Positions 63,272 through 64,000 of a stretch of 64,000 nucleotides of DNA are shown piece by piece. This DNA is from Pedobacter yulinensis (GTDB taxonomy: Bacteria; Bacteroidota; Bacteroidia; Sphingobacteriales; Sphingobacteriaceae): positions 1,041,769 through 1,105,768 of the forward strand of contig NZ_KZ686268.1 of the NCBI RefSeq assembly GCF_003029735.1, read 5' to 3'. The notes beneath the pieces were generated by a model. The model saw only the letters and a list, made by a program, of their open reading frames with translations, searched no databases and was not told the DNA's origin. The stretch's first letter is position 1, and every line of letters starts with the position of its first letter. The position numbers and the translations under genes were made by a program.

Positions 63272-63769
63272 TTACATACCAGGGTCATCGGCACTCGGGC
63301 CGTAACTTCCCGGTATAGGAATGTCGAGCAGCCTGAGGTACACACCTAATTGTGCACGGTGGTGAACGGTCTGGCAGAATGCATGGCGTATCGTTTCATA
63401 CTTGGTCCAGGTGTTGAAGATCTGGTCGCCGCTGCGCAATGTCCAGGTTCCATTCAGGTCTTCTTCTGTTGCTTTTTCGAGCGTGCTGCGGCCTGAAGTC
63501 AGGCTATCCTCGAACAGTTGCATGAGTGCAGCGTTGTCGGCCACATCTGTTGGCTTCCACGAGTTCTGGTCAAAGTCGATTTCGTCTGTAGTCAGCGCCA
63601 TGGTTATCCATCCGGGCAGCTCGGCTATATGGGTAGACAAATTTTTCAGTTTCATGCTTTTTTCATGCGGTGCCCAATCGAATTTTTCGGCAGGAACCAG
63701 AGCAAGCATTTTGCGGGTCGTCGTTGCTTCATGAGACATCTCGGTCAGCAGCAGGTCAATGATATTCAT
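63272..63769 (-). CDS. DinB family protein
   Basis: A 165-residue four-helix DinB/YfiT-like protein. The expected metal-ligand pattern is visible: His near residue 47 (LSTHIAELPGW) and the C-terminal FCQTVHHRAQLGVYLR near residues 131-146. Such proteins are metal-dependent, often linked to stress responses, with mostly unknown substrates. Upstream lies a WYL-type regulator and an ACTGACA-N6-TGTCAGT dyad at 63815, so this gene is likely a target of that regulator. Confidence 0.85.
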   Translation of the reverse strand: MNIIDLLLTEMSHEATTTRKMLALVPAEKFDWAPHEKSMKLKNLSTHIAELPGWITMALTTDEIDFDQNSWKPTDVADNAALMQLFEDSLTSGRSTLEKATEEDLNGTWTLRSGDQIFNTWTKYETIRHAFCQTVHHRAQLGVYLRLLDIPIPGSYGPSADDPGM

Positions 63770-63814
63770 GTTTTCTTTGTTGTTTTTGGTGATACAGCAA
63801 AGAAAAATAGGGCT

Positions 63815-63834
63815 ACTGACAACCTTATGTCAGT
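63815..63834. promoter_or_regulatory. Operator-like dyad upstream of dinB
   Basis: ACTGACA (63815-63821) and TGTCAGT (63828-63834) are perfect 7-base complements with a 6-base spacer. The dyad lies 45 bases before the dinB start and 24 bases after the stop of the WYL regulator. Confidence 0.55.
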
Positions 63835-63857
63835 CAGGATCAGAGGGGACTAAAAAA

Positions 63858-64000
63858 TTAATAGTTTACAGGCAACAGCTTCATATAATCATTGATGTGC
63901 ATGTGGTCGCTGCGGGTAAAATCGAGCTCAAGTGTGCGGATGGCGCGGATGCGTACAAGGCTGAAGTCCCGGTATTCGCGGCGCATGTGGCACCAGGCGA
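63858..64000 (-). CDS. WYL-domain transcriptional regulator, C-terminus (5' end outside window)
   Basis: The stop TAA is at 63858-63860 and the frame is open to the window edge, giving 47 residues. The sequence WCHMRREYRDFSLVRIRAIR followed by LDFTRSDHMHINDYM is the end of a YafY/WYL regulator: an upstream winged helix, not visible here, plus the WYL ligand-binding domain and its C-terminal extension. Such regulators often control a neighbouring DinB gene, as placed here. Only the C-terminus can be judged. Confidence 0.75.
   Translation of the reverse strand, partial: AWCHMRREYRDFSLVRIRAIRTLELDFTRSDHMHINDYMKLLPVNY

Overview
The window is about 64 kb of a Bacteroidota chromosome, most like Sphingobacteriaceae (Pedobacter or Mucilaginibacter-type). 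Three things point there: promoters of the TAnnTTTG type, many families largely confined to that phylum (DUF4476, DUF4834, DUF2480, DUF3108, DUF3109, DUF6427, YfhO-type membrane proteins), and a glycan locus with a Bacteroidota-style multi-SLBB exporter and RemB/Wzi-like barrel. I saw no rRNA, tRNA, CRISPR array, transposase or phage gene. Both ends cut through genes.

Layout. 1-5482, minus strand: a truncated polysaccharide flippase, a DinB-like protein, a DUF4476 protein, a YjjG-type HAD phosphatase, upp, a deacetylase-like protein and a DUF6702 protein. 5581-17202, plus strand: a HupE/UreJ-like membrane protein, an M1 peptidase, uvrB, ywbE, DUF4834, YfhO, a metallophosphoesterase/glycosyltransferase pair and DUF6427. 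17319-22233: coaX, an outer-membrane protein, lptC and a PpiD-like isomerase, a cell-envelope run behind a clear promoter. 22293-24180: DUF2480, DUF3108 and DUF3109 proteins.

24237-50808 is a large surface-polysaccharide locus. It carries sugar-nucleotide genes (rfbA, tviB-like, gmd, wecB, rmlD), an export and polymerisation set (six-SLBB Wza-like protein, Wzz without a kinase domain, Wzx, EpsG-type Wzy), six glycosyltransferases, a beta-helix lipoprotein and a Wzi/RemB-like barrel. Within it lies what looks like a complete UDP-N,N'-diacetylbacillosamine route (PglF, PglE and PglD-like) with a PglC-like priming transferase. A second, WcaJ-like priming transferase sits at the far end behind a 519-base regulatory gap. 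Many genes from wzz to pglE-like overlap by 1-17 bases, so translation is probably coupled.

50890-53271 encodes two exported proteins of unknown function. A 355-base gap follows, with a candidate structured RNA. 53627-63769 is mostly housekeeping: an OmpA-like protein, dxs, scpA, glyA, a hybrid histidine kinase, comF, rlmN and a DinB protein preceded by a probable operator. The window ends inside a WYL-type regulator.

Most worth following: the candidate structured RNA at 53379-53507; the pair of AATACCC-N6-GGGTATT dyads at 49010 and 49180; the bacillosamine cassette with two priming enzymes in one locus; the operator between the WYL regulator and dinB; and a family of CCTTCGAGGTTT palindromes.
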